Of a stretch of DNA of 64,000 nucleotides, positions 47,851 through 60,439 are shown piece after piece; position 1 is the first letter of the stretch, and each line of letters opens with the position of its first letter. The notes beneath the pieces were generated by a model. It saw only the letters and a program-made list of their open reading frames with translations, had not been told where the DNA came from and did no database searches. Location: NCBI GenBank assembly GCA_007570785.1, contig ML661885.1, positions 37,149,771 through 37,213,770 of the forward strand, given 5' to 3'. This DNA comes from Antilocapra americana. Lineage: Eukaryota; Chordata; Mammalia; Artiodactyla; Antilocapridae. Made by a program: the position numbers and the translations under genes.

Positions 47851-49576
47851 TTTTTAAATGGCTTGTTTCATAATTTAATAATTAATAAAAATATACTACC
47901 TTGAATTATAATTATGCAGCTATCTATTATCTAGTATTAATTATGTATGTGGATATATATATACATGTGGAGCATATATTTCTTGCTTTCCATGTCATTT
48001 AGCCATGACATTTAGCCAGGACTTTCCAAGGTTTATGCTAGAAATCAAAGAATGCTATGATCTCATTCTTTTAAACCGCTGGGGAAATAATAGGTCCAGT
48101 TCAACACTAAGGGGGTATCAGAGGTAGCGGGAGCACCCTGAGGGAGTACACAACACTGCCGTCCCAGGTCAGGAAGATGGACCAATGACCTCGTGACAAA
48201 AGCCCAACAATTTATTCCCCATCAAGACCTAAGCATGTAGATGCTGGAATGTTTCTCTAATACTAAAAGTTTTAAAAGTTTTAAGAGGGAAGATGTTCTT
48301 TTCCAGTTCGTTCTTCCCATTCCTATTTCTGAAAACACACTGGAGGCTTCCTTTCCTTTCTTTTGTCTTTCATAGAAACAGCTACCCTGTAGAATAAGTT
48401 ATGAAAATTCTGGTTGTTTACTGCTCTTAAAATAATTATCAAAAGGCTGATTCACAGTTAACCTTTTGAAAGACAAAAATATAATTTAATTTAGAAAGCA
48501 ACTAAAGTTAAGGAACACTGAGCAATTTGTAGACATGGGCAAACCAAAAGAGGAATACTTAGGAAAGGCCAATATTTGTAATTCCCAAGACTAGTTATGC
48601 TCACTAGCAATCCTATCCAACTGTTCTTTTTCTTTCTCTTTTAAGACTATTAAAGAATGAATAATTTTAAAATATGATTTGTTTACGGTAGAAAACCTTG
48701 AAAATACTGAAAAGCCTAATGAAAAAATAACCTTCAAACTTTCAGTACCTAAATGAAGGAAACTATATTTTGGTATTTTATTATTATTATCTATAATTAA
48801 ATTTAATGAAAACTGAATCATGCTCTATAATTTTATGCCCTTTCTAAAAATTTACACATTGTGAGCCTTTTCTCAGACAAACATTGCAAATTCTCATTTG
48901 GATATCATATTTCTCCACAAAATCCACTGAGATTTTAATTATTGCACACCTCTCAGATTGAGCACGTATTATATCTCACCTGATAGATGGAGTGTTTCAT
49001 CCATGGGAAATATACAAATTTTATTTACATTTTGCAATCTAGGACTTCTATAATGCCTGGCACATAATGGACACTAGATACGTTTATTATTTACACTTTG
49101 TGAATCGAATAGAAAAAAATTAACCTGAAATGAATACTGAGAACCTTGAAGAGTTTTTAGCTCAGGATAGCTCCAGATTTAAAAAAAAATACATAACTAC
49201 ATACTTAGATGACTATACACACATGCAGACACATACCCTCTCTAAACAACTCAAAGTCCTATATCTTTCATAAAACTTTCCCTGACAAATGGCACCCAGG
49301 TTGAAGTCCCCTTTCTGTAACTTTTATTAGCAACCAGTAAGCATCGTTCTATTGAACAGATGTGTTAGGCTCTGTCAATACCCATCCTATGAATGATCAT
49401 GTTTGATGACTCCTAAATCCCTCACGCTATATATGCAACCCAACCCAATCCCCCAACTGCTCTATCAACTGCCTCCTAGGTTTTTCCATAGGAATTTCAA
49501 AACTCATCATTCCCAAGATATAAATGGTATTTCTCTTTTTGCCTTCATTCCCTATTTTGATAAATGCTTCTATTAT
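47851..49576. other. Intron, nothing recognised
   Basis: Strongly AT-rich. 48075-48240 is GC-richer and unassigned. No gene. Confidence 0.35.
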
Positions 49577-49951
49577 GCTATAGACTAAATTGTGTCCCTC
49601 CCTTAGATTCATATGTTGAAGCACCAACCCTCCAATGTGAAAGAATGGAGAGATGGGGCCTTTGGGAGGTAACTAGGTTACCTAGGTACTAGGTTACTAG
49701 ATGAGAGTAGGGCCCTCACAATGGAACTAATGCTCTTATAAGAAAGTGATTTCTCTCTCTCTCCCAAGCATTAGAGGACAAAGTGGGTAGGTAGCAGTCG
49801 GCAAGCCAGGAAGTGAGCTCTTGGAGAATCAAATCAGCTGGCACCTTGATCTTGGGACTTCTCAGCCTCCAAAACTGTGAGAAACAAATTTCTGTTGTTT
49901 AAGCCACCCAGGCTATGGTATTTGCTCCAGTAGCCTGAGTAGACTACAACA
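49577..49951 (+). mobile_element. MLT1-type MaLR LTR
   Basis: Best-preserved MLT1 here: 'ctaaattgtgtccctccctt', 'gatggggcctttgggaggta', 'ccttgatcttgggacttctc', 'aaatttctgttgtttaagcc'. A local duplication of 'taggttac' lies at 49672-49699. Antisense to RIMS2. Confidence 0.85.
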
Positions 49952-51313
49952 GCTACTGAAGCATTCATACATCTCAAATATGGAAAACTTTCTAGATTTC
50001 CCCCTCACATTCACTTATGACATCTAATATTTGCAGTTTAATGCTATTGTACCAATTTAGATTTCCTAATTTTGATATTATACTATCTTTATTGAAGATA
50101 TTACCACCAGGGGAAGCTGGATGAAGGATGTATGAGATACTGTACATTATTTCTCAATTTCCATAATTATTTCACAATAAAAAAGTTATTAAAAAACCTT
50201 TCTGTATCATTTCAACCCCTACTAATAAGAATTTCTGACAAAGAAGTGTGTGTGATATTGAAAGGTATTCACTGTTAAGGGAAGCATGTTGGATTAAAGC
50301 ATGATAAATTTTATCAAAGTGAAGACTTAAAGAATCTGTCTGGTCTTACCTTTCACAGAATATCATGATTTCTAAGTAGTAAAAAATATACCTGAAATCT
50401 GATTACACTTCACTTTCTTAATTCCTCATAAAATCATTTAAAATAATTCAATAAAAATACAATGAAAGGAAAACCTTCAGCCAAACAAAATAGATTTCAT
50501 GCCTCCACATAAAACTTTAAGAAGCACACAATGTTTTGCTTTTAATGTTGAAAGCAAAAGATTTAGTTTTCAAGTAGGTACATATCTAAATAAAAATAAA
50601 GTTACTTCTCTATGCTAGATTTGAACATAGTGATAGAACAAAAGGCTCTAGCTTTGAAAAGTTTCAGTTTCACCTACAGCTTTATTTTCTAAGGCTATTT
50701 TAACTCTGCATTGATATTTCACTAGCAGCAGGAAACTATTTTCCTGTCACATCAGTATGTTCTTTGAGATTTATTCTTAAACACGCTATAGATTATCATC
50801 ATTATATTGTTCATATTATAAGCAATGAATAGAAATTCTCACAGTGGAGAGGAATAACAAACCACAGTACCATGTGTCTACATTTTGAATTCTTTTGGAA
50901 TTTACAAGAACATGTATTTTTCTATTTAAATTTCTGCATAGTTGGCCTGTAGAATTCTGCATAGAGTTGGCCTCATGAAATCTATGAAGTTTGAAAAGGC
51001 AAGAGTCATATAATGACTTTTGCATGGATTTTCCTTTCTCTAAAGGCAACCATTTGACTTCTTTTAAGAGAAAGCATGTTAACATCATATAACTTGAGAT
51101 TAATTATGGTTTTGTTCTATTTCTCAGTCTGTCACTACTATCTTCTCATCCTTTCTTTTTCTCAGAGGTTTTGTGAAAATAGTTCTCCCTCTATTTTCCT
51201 TCAAGATATATTTTCCTTTTAATCATATTCTTTCCTGCACTTTGGAAAAACTAGTTGATTGCTGGAGTCATGCTAGGGGTATGGCCTTTTGAGTCTACAA
51301 GACCTTTCTTTTT
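49952..51313. other. Intron, nothing recognised
   Basis: AT-rich sequence. The 90-codon minus frame at 50816-51088 has no recognisable domain or splice context. Confidence 0.35.
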
Positions 51314-51320
51314 TGACCCT

Positions 51321-51644
51321 GACTTGCAAGGAGATCCAACCAGTCCATCCTAAAGGAGATCAGTCCTGGGTGTTCATTGGAAGCACCGATGTTGAAGCTG
51401 AAACTCCAATACTCTGATCACCTGATGCGAAGAGCTGACTCATTTGAAAAGACCCTGATGCTGGGAAAGACTGAAGGCGGGAGGAGAAGGGGACAACAGA
51501 AGATGAGATGGTTGGATGGCATCACCGACTCAATGGACATGAGTTTGGGTAAACTCAGGGAGTTGGTGATGGACAGGGAAGCCTGGAGTTCTGTGGTTCA
51601 TGGGGTTGCAAAGAGTCAGACATGACTGAGTGACTGAACTGAAC
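51321..51644 (+). mobile_element. BovB LINE 3' part with target-site duplication
   Basis: 'gacttgcaaggagatccaac' to 'gagtgactgaactgaactgac'. A 7-bp duplication TGACCCT flanks it (51314-51320 and 51645-51651). Confidence 0.92.
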
Positions 51645-51651
51645 TGACCCT

Positions 51652-53794
51652 ACAATAAGTAAAAGGACAGGAGATGGGCTATCAAATATTCTCTAATATA
51701 GATAATGAAAACTATCTGGCCTTATGTGGAGAAGCTTCCTGCACTACAACTCAGCAAACTATGAGTAGGTGAGGCCTAAAGAACCAAAGGATGTAGCTGA
51801 TGGAAGTATTAACACAGAGGCCAGAGGTTTGACCACTAAAATGAATGGCCACAAAGAGCCCTTCGAGTTCTGAGACTGGGTTAACGCTGGTAGTCAGTCC
51901 TACAGACAAAGAGAATTATTAATGCCCCAACTTTTTCTTCCTCTTCTGCTCTCAACCCTGGGAATGCTAGAAATTAGATCCCTGAGAGTAAAGAGTAGTA
52001 GAAATATACCTAAGGAGATCTTTAGTAAGGGAGAAAACAATGTCCTTACATTTAACTTTTAGATGTTGATTACATTTAGGGTTTTAATGATAATAAATAG
52101 CTTTAATGTCTATATCTCATAGCTGAAGGCTCTCTGTAAGTATAACGTATAAGAATGCAAATAATGCACTATTAGTTTGGTCAGGATTTTGGGCTACAGA
52201 TAACACTGATCTAAGCAAACACAGAAAGAAAGAACAACCTTAGGCCCTCTGGAAATAACACCTATATATTATTTAGACATGTTGAAAGACTTTTCATTCT
52301 AATTCGAAAATTTAAAAAAAAACTTGAAATGACAGCTTTGAAAGGTTACAGAGATCAGGGATACTAATAAATTTATATATAGCTCATTACTAGCAGGAAG
52401 AAAAAACATAAAAGTTTAATGAATTAATTTTTTTTACAATGAAATATAATTAATTATCAGCTTAAGCAAGATTTTATGCTTTATTCTCACGGGTTACTGA
52501 GTTGAAATTAAGTTCCTGGTGTGAAATGTAAATGTTAACTGGAAAAATTTAAACATATTTTCATTTAATCATATGCATTAAAATAAATAAATATTCACTT
52601 ATTTATATGCATAAAATAAATAAATTTTCATTTATTCATATGCATAAAAAGAAATATATAAGGTAATTAGACTTCCCACAAACCAGGGTTAAAGCTAAAA
52701 ATACTTTACAATTTATCACTCAGAACAGATGCTAACCAGTACTTTTGGTACACACAAAATGGCAGAAGTAAAACAAAAAACTATTTGAACACAGTTCATG
52801 AATTTTCTTTTTTTTTTCTCTATTATAAACTTTTGTGAGAATCTGACTTCTTACCATGCTATATATGTACCTGCCTCTCAACCAAAAAGTTTCTTAAACA
52901 TAGTACTTTTCAAAAGAGGTAGATGAGTCTCAACTGACTTGTTCTTGATTACTTCCAAAATATATCTTGGATTTGCTAAAAGTTTCTAGGAAGTACAGCA
53001 CTTTATCTTAATTTTTTACTGAATCTTTTAGGATTAATCAAAATAAAATAAAATAAAAAGTCCTCATTTTGTAGCAACTACAAAAAAAATGAAAACTTCC
53101 TTGATGATTTGGAAACAGTTCCAAACCTAGATATTGAAGAGAAATCATAGAGGCTTAGGCCCACAGTCAGTGTGCACTTCCATCTTGATAGTATCAGAAA
53201 AAGCATTTATGACTTATTAAGTAAGACATATCTGTCATACTATCATAAAAAAAATACCAGCTTAGATATCATGAGATAGGTAAAAATTATAATAAACGGT
53301 GTTTTATTTCTGGCAGTTTTCAATCTAGCTGGGTGAAAAGTAACTCAAATTATATAAAAAATAATTACAAACAAGGTTGAGTATAGATGCTTTAAAAATA
53401 ATAGTTTCTAAAGATGATAAAATCTTTGCACATGAGAAGCATATAATCTAATTCAATACAAGCAATCTAAAGGTAGTGTAGATGTGATAACCTTGAGAAA
53501 ACACAGGGCATCAGAAATACTGTCTATCTAAATTTCATGTCATAGCACTGTTATCTGTTTTGTCCATGGTACATAGAGAACCTGTTTTAAAAAAAATCAC
53601 ATTATATACTGTTATCTACATTGCGAGGTAGAAAACAGGTTATAACATAAACAGCACATTTAAAAATATTTTCTCTTTCCCCTTTCCTTTCTTCCTTCCA
53701 TCCCTCCCTTTGGGAAACTTTCCACATTTTCATAATCTTAGATGAGCCCATACCAAAAGCAAGATACTTCATTCCTAACTAAACCCTTAGGAAA
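51652..53794. other. Intron, no gene; local AT-rich tandem repeat
   Basis: Unassigned AT-rich sequence. 52564-52650 holds three degenerate units built on 'catatgcataaaataaataaat' (see findings). Confidence 0.4.
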
Positions 53795-54425
53795 CCAAAA
53801 TTGAAAAAGACACATGTACCCCAATGTTCACTGCAGCACTATTTACAATAGCTAGGACATGGAAGCAACCTAGATGTCCATCAATAGATGAATGGATAAA
53901 GAAGTTGTGGTACATATACACAATGGGATATTACTCAGCCATAGAAAGGAATGTGTTTGAGACAGTTCTAATGAGGTGGATGAACCTGGAGTCTGTTATA
54001 CAGAGTGAAATCAGAAAGAGAAAGATAAATATTTTATATAACGCATATATATGGAATCCAGGAAGATGGTACTGAAGAATCTATTTGCAGGGCAACAATG
54101 GAGAAACCAGACATAGAGAACAGATTTATGGACATGGGAAGAGGGGAGGAGAGGGTGAGATGTATGAAGCAAGTAACATGGAAACATACATTATGCAAAA
54201 TAGATAGCCAATGGGAACTTGCCATAGGTCTCAGGGAACTCAAACAGGGGCTCCGTATCAACCTAGAGGGGTGGGATGGAGAGGGAGATGGGAGGGAGAT
54301 TCAAGAGGGAGGGGACATATATATACCTATGGCTGATTTATGCTGAGGTTTGACAGAAAACAGCAAAATTCTGTAAAGCAATTATCCTTCAGTTAAAAAA
54401 TAAATAAATTAAAAGTAAACAAATA
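53795..54425 (+). mobile_element. L1 3' end, 5'-truncated
   Basis: 'gacacatgtaccccaatgttc', 'gaagttgtggtacatataca', 'gaggtggatgaacctggagtc', the G-rich tract at about 54270-54320, and an A-rich tail. Two short frames (53824-54075 and 54098-54346) are L1 relics. Antisense to RIMS2. Confidence 0.9.
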
Positions 54426-54740
54426 AAAAACAAAAATAATAGAAATTAAAAAAAAGAAATGATATTTTTCTCCTTATAGGTTCCTATAATGTAAGATTTC
54501 TATTGAGTGTTATAGGAAGATTTTTTTTAAAAAAAATGCTGTTTTCATAGTTTTTAGCTCTACTCCAGACTTCAGGAGACATCTGTACCTACAGAACTTA
54601 AGACTGCTTACTGCTTTTCCCGAAAGTCCTCCAATGGTAAAAATACATATAATTAACGAGACGAGCAAATATAGACTGTAGATTTAACTCTCTTACACAT
54701 CATTAAACTCAGTTATTGTAAAAGTGGTGGCTGCATGCAT
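54426..54740. other. Intron spacer
   Basis: AT-rich, nothing recognised. Confidence 0.3.
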
Positions 54741-54955
54741 GCTGCATTGCTTCAGTCGTGTCCAACTCCTTGTGACCCTATGGACCGTAGCCTGCCAGGC
54801 TCCACTGTCTATGGGATTCTCCAGGCAAGAATACAGGAATGGGTTGCCATGTCTTCCTCTAGTGGATCTTTCCAACCCAGGGATTGAACCTGCATCTCTT
54901 ACATCTGCTGCACTGGCAGGAGGGTTCTTTACACTAGTGCCACCTGGGAAGCTCC
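54741..54955 (-). mobile_element. Bov-tA SINE
   Basis: Reverse-oriented: 'gctgcattgcttcagtcgtgtcc', 'tgccaggctccactgtctatgg', and the tRNA-like head 'ggttctttacactagtgccacctgggaagc'. Same orientation as RIMS2. Confidence 0.92.
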
Positions 54956-56199
54956 TTAGATTAGGTGCCACTTTAGACCAAATTATTTCCAGGTAGATTA
55001 CTGTACCTGTACTTCATACAATTCTTTTTCTCTATGATTCACTGCATCTTTCTTCCTCCTACTATACCTCTCATCTCACTTATCAATGCAGCTAGTTCTG
55101 TGTGGTCTCTTCACGGTTCAGTGAAAGAATGGAGGAGACACATAATACAGCTAAGAAGGCTGTTTTAGTCCTTAGTCAATTAACTTAATGAAGAAAATGC
55201 AACCAGAGATCTACAACTAGATAATCAAAGAAAAGTTGGTCCTCTACTTCTTCCATCTCTATGCTTTTTTAAAAACATATGTTGCAATTTAAATTTGGGG
55301 ATGTTCAGGTGTTTCCACAGTATTCCAAGGAATTAACTCCAAGATATGCTTCACAGACAAAGGGTTTGTCAAAATGAGTCAGAGAGAAGTTACATATCCT
55401 TTCTTTATAAAAGTCACAAAGTACATAAACACAGCAAAGGGGAAAAACATACTATAACTGTTTAACCCACATTTTCTAAACTTATTTGACCACAAAGCCC
55501 TATTTTTTTGCTTAACATCTCTTGGCATCCAGAAACCAACTGTTCTGTGGTATACAATTCAGGAAATGCTACTTTGGGTGAAAACATATTCCATTTTCAC
55601 GCCTGATATTGTCCATTTTCAACCAGCAACACATTTAAATAAACAAAGTTAGAATGCCACAGGCATAGAAACCTTTATTAAATATGCTTCTGATTACTTT
55701 TCTCTTGTTCCTGTCACTTTGTTAATTCACTATTAAAATTTACTTTTTCATGTCTCTGAAAATATTAATAGCTGGAAATAGACCTTATATTGGCAAAAGA
55801 CCCAATGTCATATCAATATACTAAACAGTGTAATGACCTTAAAAAGCAGTGAGTCATAGATAAAAGTTTATGCTTCAAAGAGTTACACAGGATACAGTAC
55901 AAAGGAAAACTGAATTTTGCTTTCTTTTTTGATAACATGAGTTACGTAAGCTTGGGGTGGGAAGGAAAAATACTGCTTTTTCTATTCCCTCCTCAAAAAA
56001 AGCAGAGAGTCATATTGGTCTATTTTCTAGAGTAGCAGGGAACAAATGCAAAATAATTTCTGAACATATCTTAAGTCAATGCTCCAATTAATCTGTGATA
56101 GACCTAAGCAGATGCACCTTGAAAGTACACCTGGAGGAGGCAATTATTTTCAGAAGATCTGAGGTTGTATTTAGCAAACCTGAAGAAAAAACTAGTAGA
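54956..56199. other. Intron; possible DNA-transposon relic
   Basis: 55470-55575 ('acttatttgaccacaaagcc ... ctgtggtatacaattcaggaaatgct') resembles a hAT-type MER element. The rest is unassigned. Confidence 0.3.
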
Positions 56200-56601
56200 C
56201 TTAACTAAGAATTAAGTATATGAGAAAAAAAGTATTAAAATTAAGCAGAGTTCATTATGTGGCCTGATACAAGATTTAAAGCACTAGTTAAACCAATAAT
56301 TTTAACAGAAGAATACCAAAAATATCCAGTTAGGAAATGTAATAGAAAAAAGCCATGGTATTTACAACAGTAATATAAGCTATAAAATACCTATGAATTA
56401 GGTATTATGAATAATAATTAGGTACTATGAATAATAAAATAATATTAAAAAGTTATGTCCAGAAGCTAAATGATGAAAATTATATAATGTTACTGAAGGA
56501 CTTAAAAAGCAGCCCTGAATCAATGGAAGAACATCTTATGAGTCTAAATAGGAAGAATTGACATTATAAATATGTCAATTTGCTCCAAATTAGCCTAAAT
56601 T

Positions 56602-56876
56602 GCTGGGAAGGCAATGGTAGCCCACTCCAGTACTCTTGCCTGGAAAATCTGATGACAGAGGACCCTGATAGGCTGCAGACCATGGGGTCGCCAAGAGTAG
56701 GAAACGGCTGAGGGACTTCACTTTCACTTTTCACTTTCATGCATTGGAGAAGGAAATGGCAACCCACTCCAGTGTTCTTGCCTGGAGAATCCCAGGGAAA
56801 GGGGAGCCTGGTGGGCTGCCGTCTGTGGGGTCGCACAGAGTCGGACACGACTGAAGTGACTAGCAGCAGCAGCAGC
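56602..56876 (+). mobile_element. Bov-A2 SINE in the old L1, with target-site duplication
   Basis: Two BovA monomers with the 'acttttcactttcatgcattgg' junction and an (AGC)n tail. A 10-bp duplication AGCCTAAATT flanks it (56592-56601 and 56877-56886). Confidence 0.95.
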
Positions 56877-57725
56877 AGCCTAAATTTTGATGCAACTTTA
56901 ACTTGACAGTTTACCAAGTACAGAAAACATGGGATTTTAGACAATAGAATATTGAAAATGAATAATAATTGTAGTGTTGCCCTACAAGTTAATAAAATGA
57001 ATTAAAAAGCTAGAATAGTATTGAAAACATTACGGTACTATTTTAACTACTAACATTGAGAGAACAGAGTAGAAAATAATCCGGGAAAAATAAAAAAGGA
57101 CAATTTGACACATATAAAGGAAAAAAAGGAGGAGGGGAAGGATTTATAACAGAAATAAAGTGTGGATTATTCAATGAATTACCTAGGTCCAGCTAACTGG
57201 GAAAAAAATGTAGATTTCTAATTTTTTACCGTCTACAAAAGAAATTCCAGATGTAGCAAAAGTTTAAACTCATAAAAACTTTATACAAATATCTGAGAAT
57301 AAAAATATAATGATATTTTTACAGTATTGGAGAGGAAAAGGGTTTACTAAATATGATGGCACAGAACTAGGAAAATGGGCAAAAAACCTATGAACAAATA
57401 TTTCATAGGAAAAAAGAAACAAAAATGGCAAAGAAACCAATAAGTGCACTGAAATATTTGTTACATCACCAATAGTCAAAGAATGCATTCAGTGTTTATT
57501 GAATACTGAATAAAATAAAAATGAAAATTTATGCTAAAGTAGCAAAGATAAAAAAATAAACACTAACATGACCAAGTATGGACAAAAATGAGTTCTCTTA
57601 TATTCTCTTTGACAGGATATAAATAGTGCAATTCTTCTGGCAAGTAATTTCCAAAATTAAAAATGAGCACACCCTTCTAGCAAGTTATTCTACTTGCAGG
57701 AATGACTCTACAGATAAGTTAGACA

Positions 57726-58219
57726 GCATATTAAAAAGCAGAGACATTACTTTGTCAACAAAGGTCCGTCTAGTCAAGGCTATGGTTTTTCCAGTAGTCA
57801 TGTATAGATGTGAGAGTTGGACTATAAAGAAAGCTAAGCACCAAAGAATTGATGCTTTTGATCTGTGGTGTTGGAGAAGACTCTTGAGAGTCCCTTGGAC
57901 TGCAAGGAGATCCAATCAGTCCATCCTAAAGGAGATCAGTGCTGGGTGTTCATTGGAAGGACTGATGTTGAAGCTGAAACTCCAGTACTTTGGCCACCTG
58001 ATGTGAAGAGCTGATTCATTTGAAAAGACCCTGATGCTGGGAAAGATTGAGGGCAGGAGGAGAAGGGGACGACAGAGGATGAGATGGCTGGATGGCATCA
58101 TCCACTCATGGTTTGGGTAGACTCCCAGAGTTGGTGATAGACAGACAGGCCTGGCATGCTGCAATTCATGGGGTCACAAAGAGTCGGACATGACTGAGCG
58201 ACTGAACTGAACTGAACTG
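57726..58219 (+). mobile_element. BovB LINE 3' part in the old L1, with target-site duplication
   Basis: 'gcatattaaaaagcagagac' to 'gaactgaactgaactga'. A 10-bp duplication AAGTTAGACA flanks it (57716-57725 and 58220-58229). The 126-codon frame 57626-58006 begins in the L1 and enters BovB reverse-transcriptase C-terminal text (KVRLVKAMVFPVVMY); it is a fusion by insertion, not a gene. Confidence 0.94.
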
Positions 58220-58480
58220 AAGTTAGACATAGGTTGGATCTGTATAAGGATGTTCACTGTAGCACAGTACAGAAAAAGCCTAAATGTCCCTCAGTAGGTC
58301 ATGATGCTAAATCTATGAGGTAAAAGAGTGTTTAATTGAACTCCCTGAAAGATAAGAGAAATCTGTACACAATGATGTGTGAAGATTTCAAAATACATTT
58401 TTAAGTGAAAAATCCAAAGCAAATTGCAATAAAACCTGGAGAATGTATACTGAAGTATAAATATGAAAGTTCAGATAATT

Positions 58481-59796
58481 AGATTATGCAACACATTATT
58501 AACTGTTTATCTTTTGAGATCAAAAGGAAGGATGTGGTTAAATGAGGAAGCAACTTTTACTTTCTGTTATATTTGTATTATATAACAAATATATATATTT
58601 GTTTATATATATATAAACAAATATATTTGTTTGTATTATTTTGTTTCTTAAAAAGAAGAAGCATTAAAAAAAAAATTAAAGCACAGAAAAGTAAATATCT
58701 TTGATGCATGTTTTCCTGGACGGACAAGGTGATGATTATACTTAGTAGATGTATATTCATCAAAGATTTACAATTTGGAGATAATTTGCTATTATTATTA
58801 TTATTATAAGTAATATTATTTATTACATTTTCCTAGCCTATCTACTTACTTCAATGGCTCAGTTTACTTAACAACAAAATAGAAAGCTTTGTGTAATAAG
58901 TAATTACTGGTTACAAAAAATTCTGAATAAAATACTATATTTTATTTTATGGGGTGAAAATTGACTCTCCTTTACATTATTATTAATAAAGGCTAGTCAT
59001 ATTATAGGAGAAATTTATCAGTACAAATCCAGAAAACATCTTCTTAGAATCCACTTCAATAAATATTAAACTGAGTGAACTGAGTAATTGCCAGAAGCTT
59101 ACCATTATATAATAAAAATCCAATTATCTCATCACATTGAGGTTGCATATACACTCGGTATTACCAAACTATTAAAATGTAGGTCTGTTGTCTTTGAAAT
59201 AAAAAGATAACCAAGAAGATTCTGATTCTTAATTAGTAGGAGACATCTACTTTGCTTTTTGTATAGATTAACCTGAGCTCTTCTTATTGTTATGCCCAGC
59301 CTCCCTAGGTCTAATGACACAACAGCAAAAATAGGAAGGCCATTAGTCATATCAAGACTATGGTTCAACAACCAAGAAAGTCTATTAAGGTAAATGTCTA
59401 ATAATTATCACACCATTTATCATGGTATTCCCTGCAAAGACACCAGCGCCCTTAATAAAATAAAACCCCCGTTTTCCAAAACCAGCAATATTGTAAGAAT
59501 TTCCACAGGGAGACGCACATTTTGAGCATAGTTTCTCTTAGTACTGAAGAACGTCTTTGAGATTTTTCTGCTAACTGCTATTGCCCACCACCACACTGAA
59601 CCTCTGCCAACTCTGTTTAAAGTATGTATGATTGAGTGTCCGGCTTTTTCTTAACTCTGAGACACAGTAGAGAGATGACTGAAACAGTTAAATATGACTT
59701 CACAAATGCTTGTAATATCAACAACTAAATGTAGATTTTAACATGAAACTAGATAATCGCCTTTATAAAATATGACTCACTGTTTCCAGCGTTCTG
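58481..59796. other. Intron, AT-rich with a palindrome
   Basis: 58575-58632 is an AT-rich inverted repeat (see findings). An (ATT)n run lies at 58790-58806. The rest is unassigned. Confidence 0.4.
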
Positions 59797-60439
59797 TGGT
59801 AAGCAGAATTTTAAAGATGTCCCAATAAAATTCCTACCCTGTGGTTTTTTAATCAAATACTAGCCTAGGTGCTGATGTTAAAACTAGGAGATTGTCCTGG
59901 ATCACCAGCATGAACCCAGTGGAATTAAGTGAGCTCTTAAAAGAAGAAGAGAAAGGCAGACGAGTGATTCATAGAATTATATTAAAGGAGGGAAGTGAAG
60001 GAGAGATGAGGCGGGAGGAGAGGTCAGAGAGACTGGGAACCTGATACGAACTTGACCAGCCATTCTTGGCTTTGACAGTGGAAGAAGGTCCCCACCAGTC
60101 AAGGAATGCAGGCTGCCTCAAAAGTTGAGAATGACCCCATCTGACAGCAAGCCAAGAAATGGGGACTTGGCCCCACAACTGCTTGGAATGAAATTTTGCC
60201 AACAACTAAAGAACCATGAAAGAAATGAGGCTGAAAGAGGATTCACCCCCACAGCCACCAGAAAGAAAGAGTTCTATGGACAGCTTGATTTTGGTCTTGT
60301 CAGACTCCAAAGCAGGTAACCAGCGGAGCCACACTGTACCTGGACCCTCACGAAAGAACACATTTGCGAATAAATTTGTGCTGTTTTAAGCCTCTAAATT
60401 CACGGTAATTTGTTACAGTAGCAACATAAAACTAATACA
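59797..60439 (+). mobile_element. MLT1-type MaLR LTR, near full length
   Basis: 'ggtaagcagaattttaaagatg' to 'tttgtgctgttttaagcctc' and 'ggtaatttgttacagtagcaa ... aaactaatacaa'. The short frames at 59969-60205 and 60125-60319 lie inside it. Non-coding. Antisense to RIMS2. Confidence 0.8.

Larger units (their letters stand above)
56200..58480 (+). mobile_element. Old L1 copy cut by Bov-A2 and BovB
   Basis: L1 ORF2 and 3' text resumes on each side of two younger insertions: 'agctataaaatacctatgaatt' (56378), 'tatgtcaatttgctccaaatt' (56572), 'gggattttagacaatagaat' (56933), 'tgaacaaatatttcatagga' (57391), then 'ttcactgtagcacagtacag' (58252). No intact frame. Antisense to RIMS2. Confidence 0.7.
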
